A stretch of 64,000 nucleotides of DNA, taken from the NCBI RefSeq assembly GCF_000499845.2, contig NC_023750.2, positions 15,293,503 to 15,357,502 on the forward strand. The letters run 5' to 3'. The DNA comes from Phaseolus vulgaris. Taxonomy: Eukaryota; Streptophyta; Magnoliopsida; Fabales; Fabaceae. The position numbers and the translations under genes are program-made. The notes under the pieces are model-generated. The model did not search any database. It was not told where the DNA came from and worked only from the letters and a program-made list of their open reading frames with translations. Below, piece after piece: positions 36,301 to 48,815 of this stretch (position 1 is its first letter; each line of letters begins with the position of its first letter).

Positions 36301-37398
36301 CTTGGTCTTCAAGTTGATTACGTGCCAAGAAACTCATCAGAACGACATTACTGTGGGTCTTGCAACTATGGTTGTACAAGAGGAGACAAACAAGGAACAG
36401 AAGTTACATGGCTTGTTGATGCTGTGGATCATGATGCAGTGATACTAACAGGAACCAAAGCTGAAAGATTTATATTGGGAAATAACAAGGGAGGGAGAGT
36501 GAGAAAAAAGAAATGCTTAGGAGTGATGGCCAATGTTTTAACAAACAACATCACTTGGAGACTGAAAGTTGAGGCAAAAGTCACAGTTTCAGCCTGTGGG
36601 GCTCTTTTAACGCCACCTTTAATGATCTCCAGTGGATTGAAGAACAAACACATTGGAAAGAATCTTCATATGCATCCAGTGCTAATGTCCTGGGGGTATT
36701 TTCCAGACTCAAATTCTGATCTCAAGGGTAAATGCTATGAGGGGGGAATAATAACTTCTGTTCATAAGGTGGTATCAGAGGACTCCAATGTAAAAGCTAT
36801 AGTTGAAACTCCAGCACTGGGGCCAGCAGTGTTATCTACACTGCTTCCTTGGGTGTCTGGATCTGACTTCAAAGAAAGAATGCTAAAATATTCACGGACT
36901 GTTCATCTGATTACAATTATTAGGGACAAGGGTTGTGGAGTAGTTAGGAGTGAGGGTAGGGTGCACTATGATTTAGATGAATCGGACAAAGAGAATATCA
37001 GGGATGGAGTAAAGCAGGCACTGAGGATTCTTATAGCAGCAGGAGCAGTTGAGGTAGGTACTCACAGAAGTGACGGGCAGAGAATTGAATGTAATGGGAA
37101 TAATGAAAAGGAATTGGAGAGGTTTGTGGAATCCATATATGCAACAGGAGGGTCAATGTCACAAGAAGAAAAATGGAGTATATATAGTTCCGCACACCAG
37201 ATGGGGAGTTGTAAGATGGGGATGAGTGAAAAGGAAGGTGCAGTGGATGAAAATGGGATGAGTTGGGAAGCAGAAGGCCTATTTGTGTGTGATGCTAGTT
37301 TGCTGCCAACTGCAATTGGTGTGAATCCCATGATAACCATACAATCTACGGCATATTGTGTTGCCAAGAGAATTGCAGCCTTTCTGGGAATACAATAA
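31493..37398 (+). CDS. FAO: Long-chain fatty alcohol oxidase (GMC oxidoreductase), three exons
   Basis: Exons are 31493-31711, 35296-35568 and 35665-37398; introns are GT-AG, all phase 0, giving 741 aa. The ATG at 31493 ([12 protein letters not shown]) is preferred over an upstream in-frame ATG at 31457 because FAO proteins begin with this motif. Exon 1 has [14 protein letters not shown]; exon 2 ends in a hydrophobic, probably membrane-associated segment (about residues 145-164). Exon 3 holds the FAD-binding [12 protein letters not shown] (residue about 236 on), [15 protein letters not shown], and the GMC C-terminal part. That part includes [12 protein letters not shown], with candidate catalytic His about 675, and [13 protein letters not shown], with Asn about 718. 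Plant FAOs oxidise long-chain alcohols to aldehydes with O2, in omega-oxidation and lipid mobilisation. Length matches the family and no frame break is seen. Substrate preference cannot be read here. Confidence 0.94.
31712..35295 (+). other. FAO intron 1 (3.58 kb) with (TA)20 microsatellite
   Basis: Starts GTACCA after CAAGAG and ends GCATAG before ACTGCAGAT, which keeps the reading frame; the nearby GACTGCAG acceptor would shift it. The intron is AT-rich with a pure (TA)20 run at 33301-33340. I see no transposon with recognisable ends and no nested gene. It makes up most of the gene's length. Confidence 0.8.
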
Positions 37399-37454
37399 AA
37401 TTTGTTTTTTTCTTCTTCTTTTCTATGCAAGCTATCATGCCCCTGCCAATCTAG

Positions 37455-37465
37455 AGCAATAAATT
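37455..37465 (+). terminator. Candidate FAO polyadenylation signal
   Basis: CAATAAATT lies about 60 bp after the stop codon. It is the closest canonical-like AATAAA upstream of the Copia LTR that begins at 37727. Confidence 0.45.
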
Positions 37466-37726
37466 ATGCTGCCACAACATACTACAATAGTTTGCTTAGG
37501 TTGTTAGCAAGTTTGAAGGAACATGTGATTAGTAACATTTTAATCATTTTCCATTTTTTTGAGTTTACATTCTTGAATCACTTCTGAGAATGTCACTCAT
37601 TCGTTTTGGATTGTGAATCTTCAATGTGCCATTTGAAACAAGGAACTTCTCACACGGATACAATGGGTTTGATATGGTTAATATCTGAGATACTACTTTA
37701 TATATAGGATTCTGGTTAATAAATTA

Positions 37727-38353
37727 TGTTAGTAAATAATCAGAAATAACAATTTACATTTATGTTACATCTGTTACTCTATATCTTGTATAAAACATTC
37801 TTTCTGTAATCTCTCTTTTCAATCAATACAAATCTTCTTTCTAACATGGTATCAAGAACTCTTTAGTCTTTATCATCACTTATAATCTTTTTTCTCCCAC
37901 CATTCATTCTGCCAACTCTTCAAACACCTCTTCTTTTCTCCCACTCACTTTCAGTATACCTATCTCTCTCAACTTGGATGATGACAACTTTTTAGTTTGG
38001 CAACAGCAAGTGCTTGCCACTGTTAAGGGTCTCCAACTAATGAAGTTCTTGGAAGGTCACCACGGTTTTCAACACTCCAAGATGTTTTAACAAACACTAT
38101 CAATGAAGTGTTTCTCAACTACGAACGGCGAAACCAGCTGTTGGTGGCATGGCTTTTAGCCTCAATGCACACATCCATTTTCACCAAAATGGTAGGATTA
38201 TCTTTCTCATCTCAAATTTAGGAAAAGCTTCGCATCTGCTATGTCTCACATTCAAGAGCCAATATAAAAAAAACTTAAAATTCAACTAAAAGAAGATCGT
38301 ACCATCAACACATACCTTCTTAATATCAAGAAGATTGTGGACATGTTAGTTGT
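37727..38353 (+). mobile_element. Copia-1, left part: 120-bp LTR, PBS and split gag
   Basis: A short LTR (37727-37846, TGTTAGTAAATAAT to CTTTCTAACA) is followed directly by the primer-binding site TGGTATCAAGAACTC. The gag then reads LDDDNFLVWQQQVLATVKG and, nearer the break, KIVDML. It stops at the CACTA insertion; the same gag resumes at 57136. Stop codons and frame changes show it is old. No 3' LTR of this element was found. Confidence 0.85.
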
Positions 38354-38671
38354 CACTACAAGAAAAATCCATTTTAGCAGTCAACAAAAAGCGCGCAGAC
38401 TATAAAATAGAAGTCACTAGTATGGGTGAAGTCTACTCAAGTTGGACACAAAAATAAATGTTAAATATTATGTCAACAATAGAGACCTTTAACTCACACT
38501 AAAAATTATTAAAATAATAATAATAAGTTAGCGTTTAGAATGGGGACACAAAGTGGATGGTTAAAAATTATTAAAATAATAATAAGCTAGCGTCTAGAAT
38601 GGGGACACAAAGTATATGCAATCAAAAAATAAGTTGTAGAATGACATTGCATCAAGAATGGAGACACAAAG

Positions 38672-39416
38672 TGATGGAAGAGGCCCCAACACAAATCCTA
38701 TCAAAGGCCACCAAAATGCTACACTTAAGGCAATCACTAGAGTCATAGTCAAAGAGGGGTCAAGGGGACATTTTTACATGTCTTAGACTTTAGTGTGAGA
38801 TAGTTCTTCTTCCTTTTCTAGTTAAAGTAGCATAGTTTAAATCTTTTTGTAAATGTGATGAAATATGCAAAGTGGTACTTAAAAGCCTAAACCTAAGTTT
38901 AATTAGAAATAACCATTTCTAAGTAAACTTAGGACCGACCCAATTAGCTAGACCTAATGGGCGTAAATTCTAGACCGACCACACAAGGAATACTTCTAGA
39001 ATTTACCTCTATTTAGGCGCCACTTCACCCATGTGCTCCCATGTGCCATGTGCTCCATGTGCTTCCATGTGCTCACACTTGCATGTAATTTGGCTAGCCT
39101 TTCATTTGTATTTGGCTCTTCAAATTCCAGCCCTCCAATCCTATAAGGTGGTGCTTGGCTCTCATTTTGTAAGATTAAATTGAGTATTGTTATGCTGCCA
39201 AACTTGAGCCATACTTTACTCCCTTGCCTAGAATTTAGGTCTTAATCTTCAATCCTTTCACCTTCCAAAGGGGCTGGCCGAACCTCCCTAAATTCCCTAC
39301 TCTTCATGCACCTCCAAGGCAGCCACACCTCCTAGGAGGGCCTAGATCCATCAACAAACCACTAAGCTTCCACAAACCACCCAAAAATCACAAAAGAGAA
39401 GAGCTCAATGCCATCA
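38672..39416 (+). mobile_element. Solo LTR, Gypsy family A, inside CACTA
   Basis: Begins TGATGGAAGAGGCCC and ends CAATGCCATCA, the family A ends read in the opposite orientation to the complete element at 42205. Perfect TSD CAAAG at 38667-38671 and 39417-39421. The interior is diverged from the complete copy. Confidence 0.9.
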
Positions 39417-39421
39417 CAAAG

Positions 39422-39705
39422 TGGAAGCAAGTTAATATTTTATTACATTTAGTGTAGGTCTAGGCGACACTAAGGTGATGTGGACGTTTATTGTCACCTT
39501 AGTCCACGCTAAGTTATTTAATGAGAAAAAAATAAAACATTAAAACATTTTGCCTCACATTTTCATTTTCTCACACTTTCAATTTCTTATTTTTGTCTCA
39601 CACTTTTAAACTCATAATCCCAAAATTCCTCCCAAAAACCCTACGTTTATTTCCCATCCTTAAGTGCATTTTTCTCATATTTATTTCCCATGTAGTGTCC
39701 CCAAT
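39422..39705. other. CACTA internal sequence
   Basis: Part of the CACTA element's own body between two insertions. It includes accttagtccacgctaagtt, resembling subterminal material. No coding sequence. Confidence 0.5.
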
Positions 39706-40654
39706 TGATGTGAGTTGATTTTAGATTGATTCATTTAGGTGACACTTGTTGAATTAGAATTGATATTGATTAAGCAATTAAGGTGACAAGTGTTAAGTAG
39801 ATGTGAAGGTTCATTTCCATAAGACCAAAGGAAAAACACAATTATAGGTGATTATGAATGACAAAACAAGGTGCGATAAAATCCAGAATTGAAACGCAAC
39901 AATTCAAAAGGAAGAACACTAAAGAATAAGCATGAACCGAATAGAAACAAGAACACAAACACAAGACATATTTAGGAATTGAAATGGAATGGAATTGGAA
40001 TTGAAAAGATGAAGGATAGGAAAACTTATGTGGATGAAGCTTGGGAAGAAGATCACGCCACTTAGAATGGTGAATTTGCTCCAAGATAAGTGATGTTGCC
40101 GCCACTTGAGAGCTCCCAAACACTCACAAGATAAGACTAAAGCTAGGAGAAACAAGTCTCACTAATCTCACACAATTTGTGTATAGTAACTTTACTCTTC
40201 ATTCAACTTGTAATTACATGAGTCAAGCACCTCTATATATAGTGTGAGAGGGTCGGTTTTCACTAAAGAAAAAGGTGGGAAATTCAAATGAAAGACCATT
40301 GAAAATGGCGCCTAAAGGTGAGTCACATAGAGGGCGTGACTTGTTGCCATTTCTTCTCATAGGCCCTAAACTTCTATCCGCACCTTCCTTTTATGTTCTA
40401 TTAAACCTACTCTAATGAAATTACAAAAAAAAGACATCAATTGATTCTCATCTCCTAATGTTTGTGTCCTGCTCCTAGTAATCCTCTGAGGCATGGTGGG
40501 TGATGAGATCATGGGTTGGTGATGTGATTCAAAAACACATGAAGATGACCAAGGATGCTAAACTTGAAGGATCATCTCAACAAGCAAATAAAGATGCCAT
40601 CAATAGGAGGAATGGTCAAGGACCAAAACATTTGAAGTTCTTCCTATTAGTGTT

Positions 40655-41750
40655 TGATGACTTTTTACGACAAGTGCACCACGTTTGTCAAAAGTAATAA
40701 TTGTCCCTAAGGATGGATATCGATCCCACAAGGAACACTGAATTATCGAGTACAATAATCGCTAAATATAAAAACAGAACAACAATTAAAAGAGTTTTGA
40801 ATTAATTGCGGTGGCACTGATCAATAAGAAAACAGACAAAGAATTAGTTGTTTCAATTGGAAAAATAAGGATTAGTTTCATCTCTCTCACTCTCAAGTAT
40901 TTTGATTAGCATGTCAATATTAAGTTCTTTGATTGAAATTGATGCCCGTATAAAAATCATTTATATCGATTCCTCGCATATAAAGTCCTTAAGAATGTCC
41001 CCTAACTATCGATCCCTCGCATAATTATAAGAACAACTTAGAACGAAGCTCAGACGTTTAATAGCAATTAACATTTCAAGTCTATTCCTAGCACTCAAAT
41101 ATATTAAGTATTGTTGTTTAGGTCCGAACCCTAAAAATACCTCCCGGTCAGATTTAAGATTCTCAATTTGTCACGAAAAGTTAAAAGTAAAACAACAATA
41201 CCAATAATCAACCAAGAATATTAATATATAAGATATCACCTCAATACATAAGAGTTTGAGCAGATTACTCCCAACCCCAAAGGGTAGAATTAGCCACGCA
41301 TACTTCTAGCACCTTCCATTCTCCCAATTGGGTTACAATTCACTCTATGGTGTTTTCCTCTCAATCTGGCACACTAAGGTTGAGCCTCTAGCCCTCTATT
41401 TATCCTAGTTTTCTAGGTTTAGGTTGTTTATTGTGTCGCGCTAATGGGCTAAATGATAAAACATAAAAAAGGCCCAATCTTTCTTTGCATCTTTTTCCAT
41501 TCTGGGACCTTCTATCTTTATCTTTTTAGCTCAAATCATTCACCTTTAATCCAAAACTCCAATCTTCCTTAGAAATCTGCAATTAACACCAAATTTGGGA
41601 ATAAAATACTCTTATTCAAATAAAGATCATAAAAAATGTAAGAAGGTATAAATTCATAAATTAGGGATTATTTTATATGTAAATTAGCAATAAATCCTCA
41701 TAAGTGCCTATATTTTAATATGAAATATTACTGAAATTAGACACTTATCA
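40655..41750. mobile_element. Solo LTR, family D
   Basis: Begins TGATGACTTTTTACG and ends AGACACTTATCA, with TGAT/ATCA short inverted ends and the perfect TSD GTGTT at 40650-40654 and 41751-41755. No open frame. Removing it rejoins the surrounding LTR B sequence. The parent element is not in this window, so assignment to an LTR superfamily is inferred from ends and TSD length. Confidence 0.85.
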
Positions 41751-42204
41751 GTGTTCTTAAAATGGAGGCCCAAGCCCAAGAAGCCCAAGCCCAACCCATG
41801 AGCTCAACATCCTTCATGCCTCAAAGGATTACTAGGAGCAAGGCCAAGGCTTTGGGAGATGTCTCTTTTTGTAATTTCTTTTGAGTAGTTTTTAGTAGAA
41901 CATAAAAGGAAGGTGTAGATATAAATATAAGGGGTACTAATGCACAAAGATAAGTCACACCTTCCATGTGACATAAAAAGAAGGTGTAGGTGTAGTTTTA
42001 GGAGGTGCCAAAGAAAGAAACCAAGTCACACCTCCCTTGTGACATGTAATAAGCGTCAAATTCAAATGATTCTCATTTGAATTTTCCCACTTTAATTTCA
42101 TCCCTCTCACACTATAAATAGAGGTGTTATGCTCATGTAAATTCAGATTTGGAATTTGAAGAAAAGTTACTCTACTCAAATTGAGAGAGATTTGTGTGAG
42201 ACTT

Positions 42205-42868
42205 TGATGGATTTCCTATGAGCTCTTCTTGGATGTTTGTGGAAGATGGTGCGGAAGCTTAATGGAAGAGATGAACAAGGTCCTCCTAAGAGGTGTGATG
42301 ACCTTGAAGGTGCATGAAGAGTGTGGAAATGGGGAGGTTCGGCCAGCCCCTCTGAAGGTGGTGAAAGGTTTGAAGATTAAAAGCCTATTCCTAAGAGAGT
42401 TTAGGCAAGGAGTGAGAATGGCACAATTTTGGCAGCATTTCACTATTCAATTAATCTTTCAAATACATGAGCCAAACCCTCTTATTTATAGTGTTTAGAG
42501 GGCTGGAAATTCAAAAGAAAGTGGAGGGAAATTCAAATGAGAAGCATTTGAATTTGGAGCCAATTCCTAGTCACAAGGGAAGTGTGACTTGGTTTCTATT
42601 TTTGGCACCTCCTAAATCTATACCTACACCTTCTTTTGTGTCACATGGAAGGTGTGACTTAGCTTTATACATTTTCACCTCTTATATTTATATCTACACC
42701 TCCCTTTATGTTCTACTAAAAATAATCAAAAGTAATTACAAAAGAAAGACATCCAATGATGCTTAGTTTGCCCATATCTTCTATTTGTTGGGCTTGAGTT
42801 GAAGCTTGAACTTGTATTTGGGCTTGGGCTTGGGCTTTTTCTATCATGGGCTTGGGCCTCTTCCATCA
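42205..42868 (-). repeat. Gypsy A 3' LTR
   Basis: 664 bp. On the minus strand it contains a TATA-like CACTATAAATAAGAGG near 42480 and directly follows the polypurine tract. Confidence 0.92.
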
Positions 42869-43044
42869 TCCCCTCCCTCTTGAAAAGGATTTGTCCTCAA
42901 ATCGAATGCTTCTTCTTCATCATCATTATGTGGATGTATGTGGCTGGATGGTTTCCATCATCCCCTCCTTCTTGAGAGGATTTGTCCTCAGATCTACAGG
43001 TTTGATCTCGAACAACAACCTTATTCCTATTTTGAAAACTAGGC

Positions 43045-45375
43045 TCATCCTCCAGGATCAAATGTCCATCTCTGTGAGTCATCAAACAAATCAAATGTGT
43101 TAGTTTGAGCAGTTGTGTAAACATTAATTTTAGGAAGTTGCCATTCCTTTTGTTTTTCTATTGTTTTTGGCAACTTCTCATAATATTTCTTTATTTGTTG
43201 TTGTATTTGTTCTTGAATCCTCTCATGCATTTTCTTAACAAAATCATCTTTTGTAACTCCTTCCTTATGCACAAAGGTATGTGGATTAGGAAGGGGTAAT
43301 AAATCTAAAGGAGAAAGAGGATTAAGTCCATATACAACTTCAAATGGGAAAATATTGGTAGTTTTGTGAACTACGCTATGGTATGTATGCTCATCTCTAG
43401 AGTTGTGTTTGCCCTTTATGATTATTCTAGGCATAGTAGAAAGAGCTAGATTTTCAAATGTATTTTGACCATGCTTTTGAGGATGATAAGAATTTAAAGT
43501 GTACAACTTAGTTGCAAGTTTTCCCAAGAGAATCCTCAAATCATGGTTTGCGAAATTTGGAGCTCTATCCAACACTATGCTTGAAGATAAACCATGAGGA
43601 TGTATCACTTCTCTAGAGAAGAGTTTTTCCATATCCATGAAAATGGAATCAAAACCTTTTGTTGTCCTAGGAAGCTCTAATATGAAATTTGTGTCTTCCC
43701 AATGATCATTTGCAAAAGGTGAAGGAGTATAGAATTCTTGAGACATTGCCTTAGGTGTAGTTTGAAAACAAGAATTGTACCTAAGGTAATGTCTTTGAAC
43801 CTCTTTTCTCATGGGGGACAAAAGTTTTCCTTTTAAAAGCGCTAGAGTTTTATCAACTCTAATTTGACCCATGAGTTCTCCTTCATGAAGACTTTCTCTC
43901 TTATGTGTAAAGATAGTCTCGTTGTTACAACCATTGTTTATGAGAATTTGTACACTTGGCAATGGTTGTCTCAATAAGACATGACAAGTTTCTTTAGGCA
44001 CTACCTCACATAAAAATTTGTTTTTGTAGATGCTTATAGATAACTTGACATTCAATTGGTGATATCCTAGCACATATGAGAAATAATCTACTTTATCTTT
44101 ATCTATGCAAGCTTCTTTTAAAGACTCTTCTTTTTTGCTTATGCTTGCAAGTGTTCCTTTACAAGAGGTAAGGCTAGGTTGTTCAACAAGAAGCATGTTT
44201 TCAAGGGTATTTTCAATGTGCTTGCCTTGTTGAATGACCTTGTGGGAAGGAACACTCTTCTCCCACGCCTTTTGTTTCACAAGGTTCTCTTGCTTTTCTA
44301 TTTTTACATTTTCATCACTCTCACTAGCTTCTTTTTCTTGGCTACTATTCTCATCTTTGTCCCTTAAGATCATAGACCTTTCATTGGAACATTGAGATGC
44401 TAATTGATCATTGCCAAGGTATTCTAAACATGGAATTTCTCTAGCTTGAGTGTGAGAGATATGCTTGGTTAGGTTTTGGGAAAGTTCTAGAGATGTTTCT
44501 TGTATATGTTCTTCCCCTCTATGGAACTCATCCTTGTCATAAGATACATAGTATGAACTTTGTTTTTGACTTGATTGTTTTCCCAAAATTTGTTTTTCAA
44601 CTTTAATGCTAAGTTGAATCAAGTCATTTAAATCTCTATAAGGTAAAAGTTCAACTTTGTTTCTTATCTCAAGTTTGAGACCACTTAGAAACCTAGCTAT
44701 GGTGGTATGGTTGTCTTCGTTAATCCTTGCCCTCTCAATATATGATATCTTCTTTTGCCAATATTCTTATACACTCATATCTTTTTGGTGAAGTCTTTGG
44801 AGCTTGTCCATCAACTTCCTATTGTAATGTGAGGGAATATGGCGACATCTCAAGGCTCCCCTAAGGTCATTCCAAGATGTAATGGGTGGGTCCTTGTGGA
44901 GATGTCTCTCTCTTTTTAGGGCATTCCACCAATGCATAGCATCACATTGAAAACTTAACGTAGCTAAGGGTACTTTCTTTTCTTCACTCACATGGTTGTA
45001 AGCAAACAATTGCTCTACCCTCATCTACCAATATAGATATGTTTCTACATCTTCTTTTCCATAGAAATGAGGTAGCTCTACCTTAACCTCCTTTAGGTTT
45101 TCTTGTCTCTCTTTTCTAGCTCTCCTAGGGGGTGGTTCATTTATCCCAAGACTTTCTTCCCCAAAAGAATCACAAACTTGAGAGCTATATGCATGAGAAT
45201 GTAATTTTTTTGAAATTTGAGACTTCTCATCCTTTGCTTTAGTCAATTTATTAGTTTTGGTCTCATTCTCCAATTGTTTAGATGAAATTGATTGAATATC
45301 TTTGGAAAGTTGTTTCAAAAGGGATTTGATGGATTTCATATCACTTTCCATAGACTTTGAAGAATGAGAAGACAT
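43045..45375 (-). pseudogene. Gypsy A gag joined in frame to a catalytically lost integrase remnant
   Basis: One minus-strand frame runs from the ATG at 45375 to 43045, about 777 codons, broken only by a few stops (near 45022, 44764 and 44623). The gag part has LPHFYGKEDVETYLYW, VPLATLSFQCDAMHWWNAL and WNDLRGALR, typical of plant Gypsy capsid. After a Lys/Glu-rich middle the frame passes into integrase-like sequence: VDKTLALLKGK, LPRTTKGFDSIF, SYHPQKHGQN, FPFEVVYGLNPLSPLDLLPLP. The positions where the family has the catalytic acidic residues appear replaced or deleted. Protease, reverse transcriptase and RNase H are absent. It may still supply capsid-like protein in principle, but stops make that unlikely. 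Confidence 0.85.
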
Positions 45376-47226
45376 GACTAGAGCTTTGTGTCTAGAAATT
45401 TTTTACTTTGAGAAAAATGAGGGAAGTTAAAGAAGGTAGTTTTCCAGGTAAGAGAGGTGAGTCACAATGGACTACTTAAATACCAAGTCTTGCCTTAGCC
45501 AAAAACTATCCCTCAATGTCTTCACACAAATCTTTCTCTTGGTAAACCACTTAAAACACAATTAAGTTGGAGAAATCAAATTTTTAATGCAAGAAAACAA
45601 TGCAAACTATCTAATCAACCAAGCAAAATTAACAAAGCTTAAACAAGACAAAACAGTTTGATAAGCGTAGCTAATCAAGGGTAAAAAGATGCAATTAAAA
45701 CAATTAACAATTGCTAAGCTAGATAGTTCTAAACTAGTCGGTCCTAGGTGAGGCTTCTTGGACACTTGGAGCCCTTGAAGACACACTCACCGTCTAATTA
45801 CGTAATTAAACAAGTAATTAACAAGAGTTAAGTTGAAAAGAAATTAGATGAACTCCCTTTTGTTGATTTTTTCTATTTGCACTTCTTTTGTTGTCTCTTC
45901 TTTGTTGGACCTTCCAATGTATGTGGTGTATTTAGAAGGTGTTTGTTTCTGCCCCTTGCCTTTGTTCCTCTTGGAATTAGGTAATTAATTCTTCAATCCA
46001 GCACCTATTAAGCAAACTAGACTCCCCTCAAGTCAATTCTCACTCAATCAAGTACCAATTGATAATTAATCCACCACCAAGCTTATAGGTCAAAGAATTA
46101 AAGCAAGAAACAAATTAATTTGAAAAAACAGTACCACACAAATGGAATTAAATGTGACAACTAGAAAGAGTTCCAATGAACTTAGACAAGCAAATAAAAA
46201 AGGTACTCAAAGAAAAGATGGCACACAAAATGGAACCTATATAATAGCACTAGATTTGATTTAAAAATCAAAAACAGCACCACTGAAATAATTGTTGTGG
46301 TCCAGAGAGCGTGATTTTCACTGATTTATTCTGAGCTGGCATTTTAAAATTTGCTTCTGAAAATTTATATGCAAACAAATCAAGATCTTAACGAAATTCT
46401 GGCGTTGGTTTCACTCCAAACGCATGCACCATTTTTTTTTTAATAAATTTTCTAAAATCAGTGCTCAGTTACACCAGTTGTAGCGTCAGGATTGCACACT
46501 GTTTTTATAATATTTATCATTTTTTTCTATTTGTTTTTTTGAACTGATTCTTTTTTTATCTTTTCTCTAACACCTCAATCTTGCAAAATCCAGAGGCTCA
46601 GAATTTTCTTATGTGGGAAAATAATTTTCTTAAGCAAAACAGTCAGCACAGAGTTATGCAAAACAGGGGATTCTGTAAATCTGGAAAAAAACAACAAGTT
46701 ATACCAAAAGAAAAACACAATGGAATTGGTGAAATTGAACTTGTGTAGATCTAAACACAAATATGAACTCAAGCTAAAAATAAAAAGCACCAAAGGATAA
46801 AAAACACAGCAGATTCAGATCAAACATTTATACCAAAAACAAGAAACAAATAAGCCAAACAAAGTACTACTATGATTTGATGACATTTTTGGAAGAAACA
46901 TGACTAGACAAAACACATATAGATTCAGAAATTAAAAGAATCAAATGAACACAATATGAACCAATTAAAATTGCAATAAGGACTCAAATACTTAAAATAA
47001 AAAACAGCAACACAAACTATATGGAATCCTACCAAAAATTGCACAAAGATTGCTCAAGAACAATTGAACAAGATGCACCGATTGGAATTTCCAAACAGCA
47101 CACCAATTCAAAATAAAAATTAAAAAACAGCAAGACTAATATGGAAGATGAAGAACAAAGAAGAACTAAAAAAGAAAATGACAAAGAGATACTCATCTTT
47201 GAAGAACCATAGGTCATGATACCAAA
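45376..47226 (-). other. Gypsy A 5' leader (1.85 kb)
   Basis: Lies between the 5' LTR and the gag start. It contains no open frame above background; it is unusually long for a leader and carries only the primer-binding-site-like sequence at its LTR end. Confidence 0.6.
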
Positions 47227-47889
47227 TGATGGATTTCCTATGAGCTCTTCTTGGATGTTTGTGGAAGATGGTGCGGAAGCTTAATGGAAGAGATGAACAA
47301 GGTCCTCCTAAGAGGTGTGGTGACCTTGAAGGTGCATGAAGAGTGTGGAAATGGGGAGGTTCGGCCAGCCCCTTTGAAGGTGGTGAAAGGTTTGAAGATT
47401 AAAAGCCTATTCCTAAGAGAGTTTAGGCAAGGAGTGAGAATGGCACAATTTTGACAGCATTTCACTATTCAATTAATCTTTCAAATACATGAGCCAAGCC
47501 CTCTTATTTAGAGTGTTTAGAGGGCTGGAAATTCAAAAGAAAGTGGAGGGAAATTCAAATAAGAAGCATTTGAATTTGGAGCCAATTCCTAGTCACAAGG
47601 GAAGTGTGACTTGGTTTCTATTTTTGGCACCTCCTAAATCTATACCTACACCTTCTTTTGTGTCACATGGAAGGTGTGACTTAGCTTTATACATTTGCAC
47701 CTCTTATATTTATATCTACACCTCCCTTTATGTTCTACTAAAATACTCAAAAGTAATTACAAAAGAAAGACATCCAATGATGCTTAGTTTGCCCATATCT
47801 TCTATTTGTTGGGCTTGAGTTGAAGCTTGAACTTGTATTTGGGCTTGGGCTTGGGCTTTTTCTATCATGGGCTTGGGCCTCTTCCATCA
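47227..47889 (-). repeat. Gypsy A 5' LTR
   Basis: 663 bp, nearly identical to 42205-42868 and directly followed by the TSD GACTT. Confidence 0.92.
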
Positions 47890-48815
47890 GACTTGTTCTC
47901 CTTTACTAGTCTTATCTTGTGAGTTTGGGAAGCTCTCAAGTGGCGGCATCTTGCACTTATCTTGGATCAATCACCATCCAAGTGGCGTTTTCTTCCCTTC
48001 CATGGCTTCATTCACATAAGTTCTTCTTGCTTTCATCTTTCATTTTCCATTTCCGCACCTATGTTCAAATTCTATTCGGTTGTTTTGTCTTGTTCTTCAT
48101 TTCTATTCGGTTAGATTGTGTTGTTCTTCCTTTTAATCGGTTCATTTGCATTGTGATGTATTTCTATTTGATTCAATGTTGTTATCTTGTCATCCTTTTA
48201 ATTTCCACAATATAATCTTGTTCATGTGCTTGTTCTTGTTTCCTTTCCATTCACTTGTTGTGTAAGGATATGACACTCATGTTTATCAGTTTGGTTCGTC
48301 ATTTGGAAGGCATTAAACTCCATTGATGTTTCCTAAAGCCTCCTTATTGTGCTACACCTTGTCTTCTTTTAGTCAATTCCTCATCATGTTCTTAAAGTGT
48401 CACAAATTAATTAATCTCTTAATCAACTCACATCAGTTGGGCTTGGGCCTCAGATTGGGCTTGGGCTTGTTGGGCATGGGCCTCAAGCGCACTCTCTCCT
48501 TGGTTCTCAACACTAATAACAACAATTTACTCACATTTGCTTTCTCACAATGTCCCCAACGACAACGCTAAGTTTAATTATTGTTGGAGATCCCATAGTA
48601 TATAAGTGGGTGCAAACCTCACCTTATAAGTCGGTTTTATAAGGTTGAGTTAGGCTTAAAGTCTACTTCTTAATATGGTATCAGAGTCATTTCGAGTCTA
48701 TCCTAACAATTGTTTGTTGAACTTATCAGGTCACCCATTATTGAGGCATTATCGGACCACCCATAATATATGGTCCCACGCACGAGTTGATAGCCTCAAC
48801 GTGAGGGGTGTGTTG

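Larger units (their letters stand above)
42205..47889 (-). mobile_element. Complete Gypsy (Ty3) family A element lacking reverse transcriptase
   Basis: LTRs at 42205-42868 and 47227-47889 start TGATGGATTTCC and end CTTCCATCA, with the perfect TSD GACTT at 42200-42204 and 47890-47894. By eye the LTRs differ at only about ten positions, so the insertion is recent relative to its surroundings. Coding is on the minus strand: a primer-binding-site-like TTTGGTATCATGACC next to the 5' LTR (47212-47226), a 1.8-kb leader, then gag from 45375. The purine tract AGAGGGAGGGGA lies at 42869. Protease, reverse transcriptase and RNase H are missing, so it is non-autonomous. Confidence 0.93.
40520..48435 (+). 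mobile_element. Solo LTR, family B (plus orientation), split by two later insertions
   Basis: Begins TGATGTGATTCAAAAAC and ends CAACTCACATCA, flanked by the perfect duplication GTTGG at 40515-40519 and 48436-48440. Its own sequence is 40520-40654, 41756-42204 and 47895-48435 plus single copies of the two nested TSDs, about 1.1 kb. It lies head-on inside an older copy of the same family in opposite orientation. Confidence 0.9.
39706..48521 (-). mobile_element. LTR of family B (minus orientation), interrupted by a second LTR B
   Basis: Begins TGATGTGAGTTGA at 39706. 39706-40519 matches the reverse complement of solo LTR B, including cgccacttagaatgg and ctcacaagataaga. Its remaining about 90 bp resume at 48441 after the inserted LTR. 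The far end is tentative: CA at 48521 with flanks CCAAT and ACAAT, a 4-of-5 match. Total own length of about 0.9 kb agrees with the 955-bp copy at 23031. Confidence 0.78.

Noticed and set aside
37727..37861. tRNA gene, suggested by the TGGTATCA word also seen at 48676 and 62506
   Set aside because: These are primer-binding sites complementary to a tRNA 3' end, directly after LTRs, with no cloverleaf.
42229..42498. Repeated 89- and 67-codon frames at 42229 and 47251 as a duplicated small gene
   Set aside because: They are within the two LTRs of one Gypsy element and its solo relatives.
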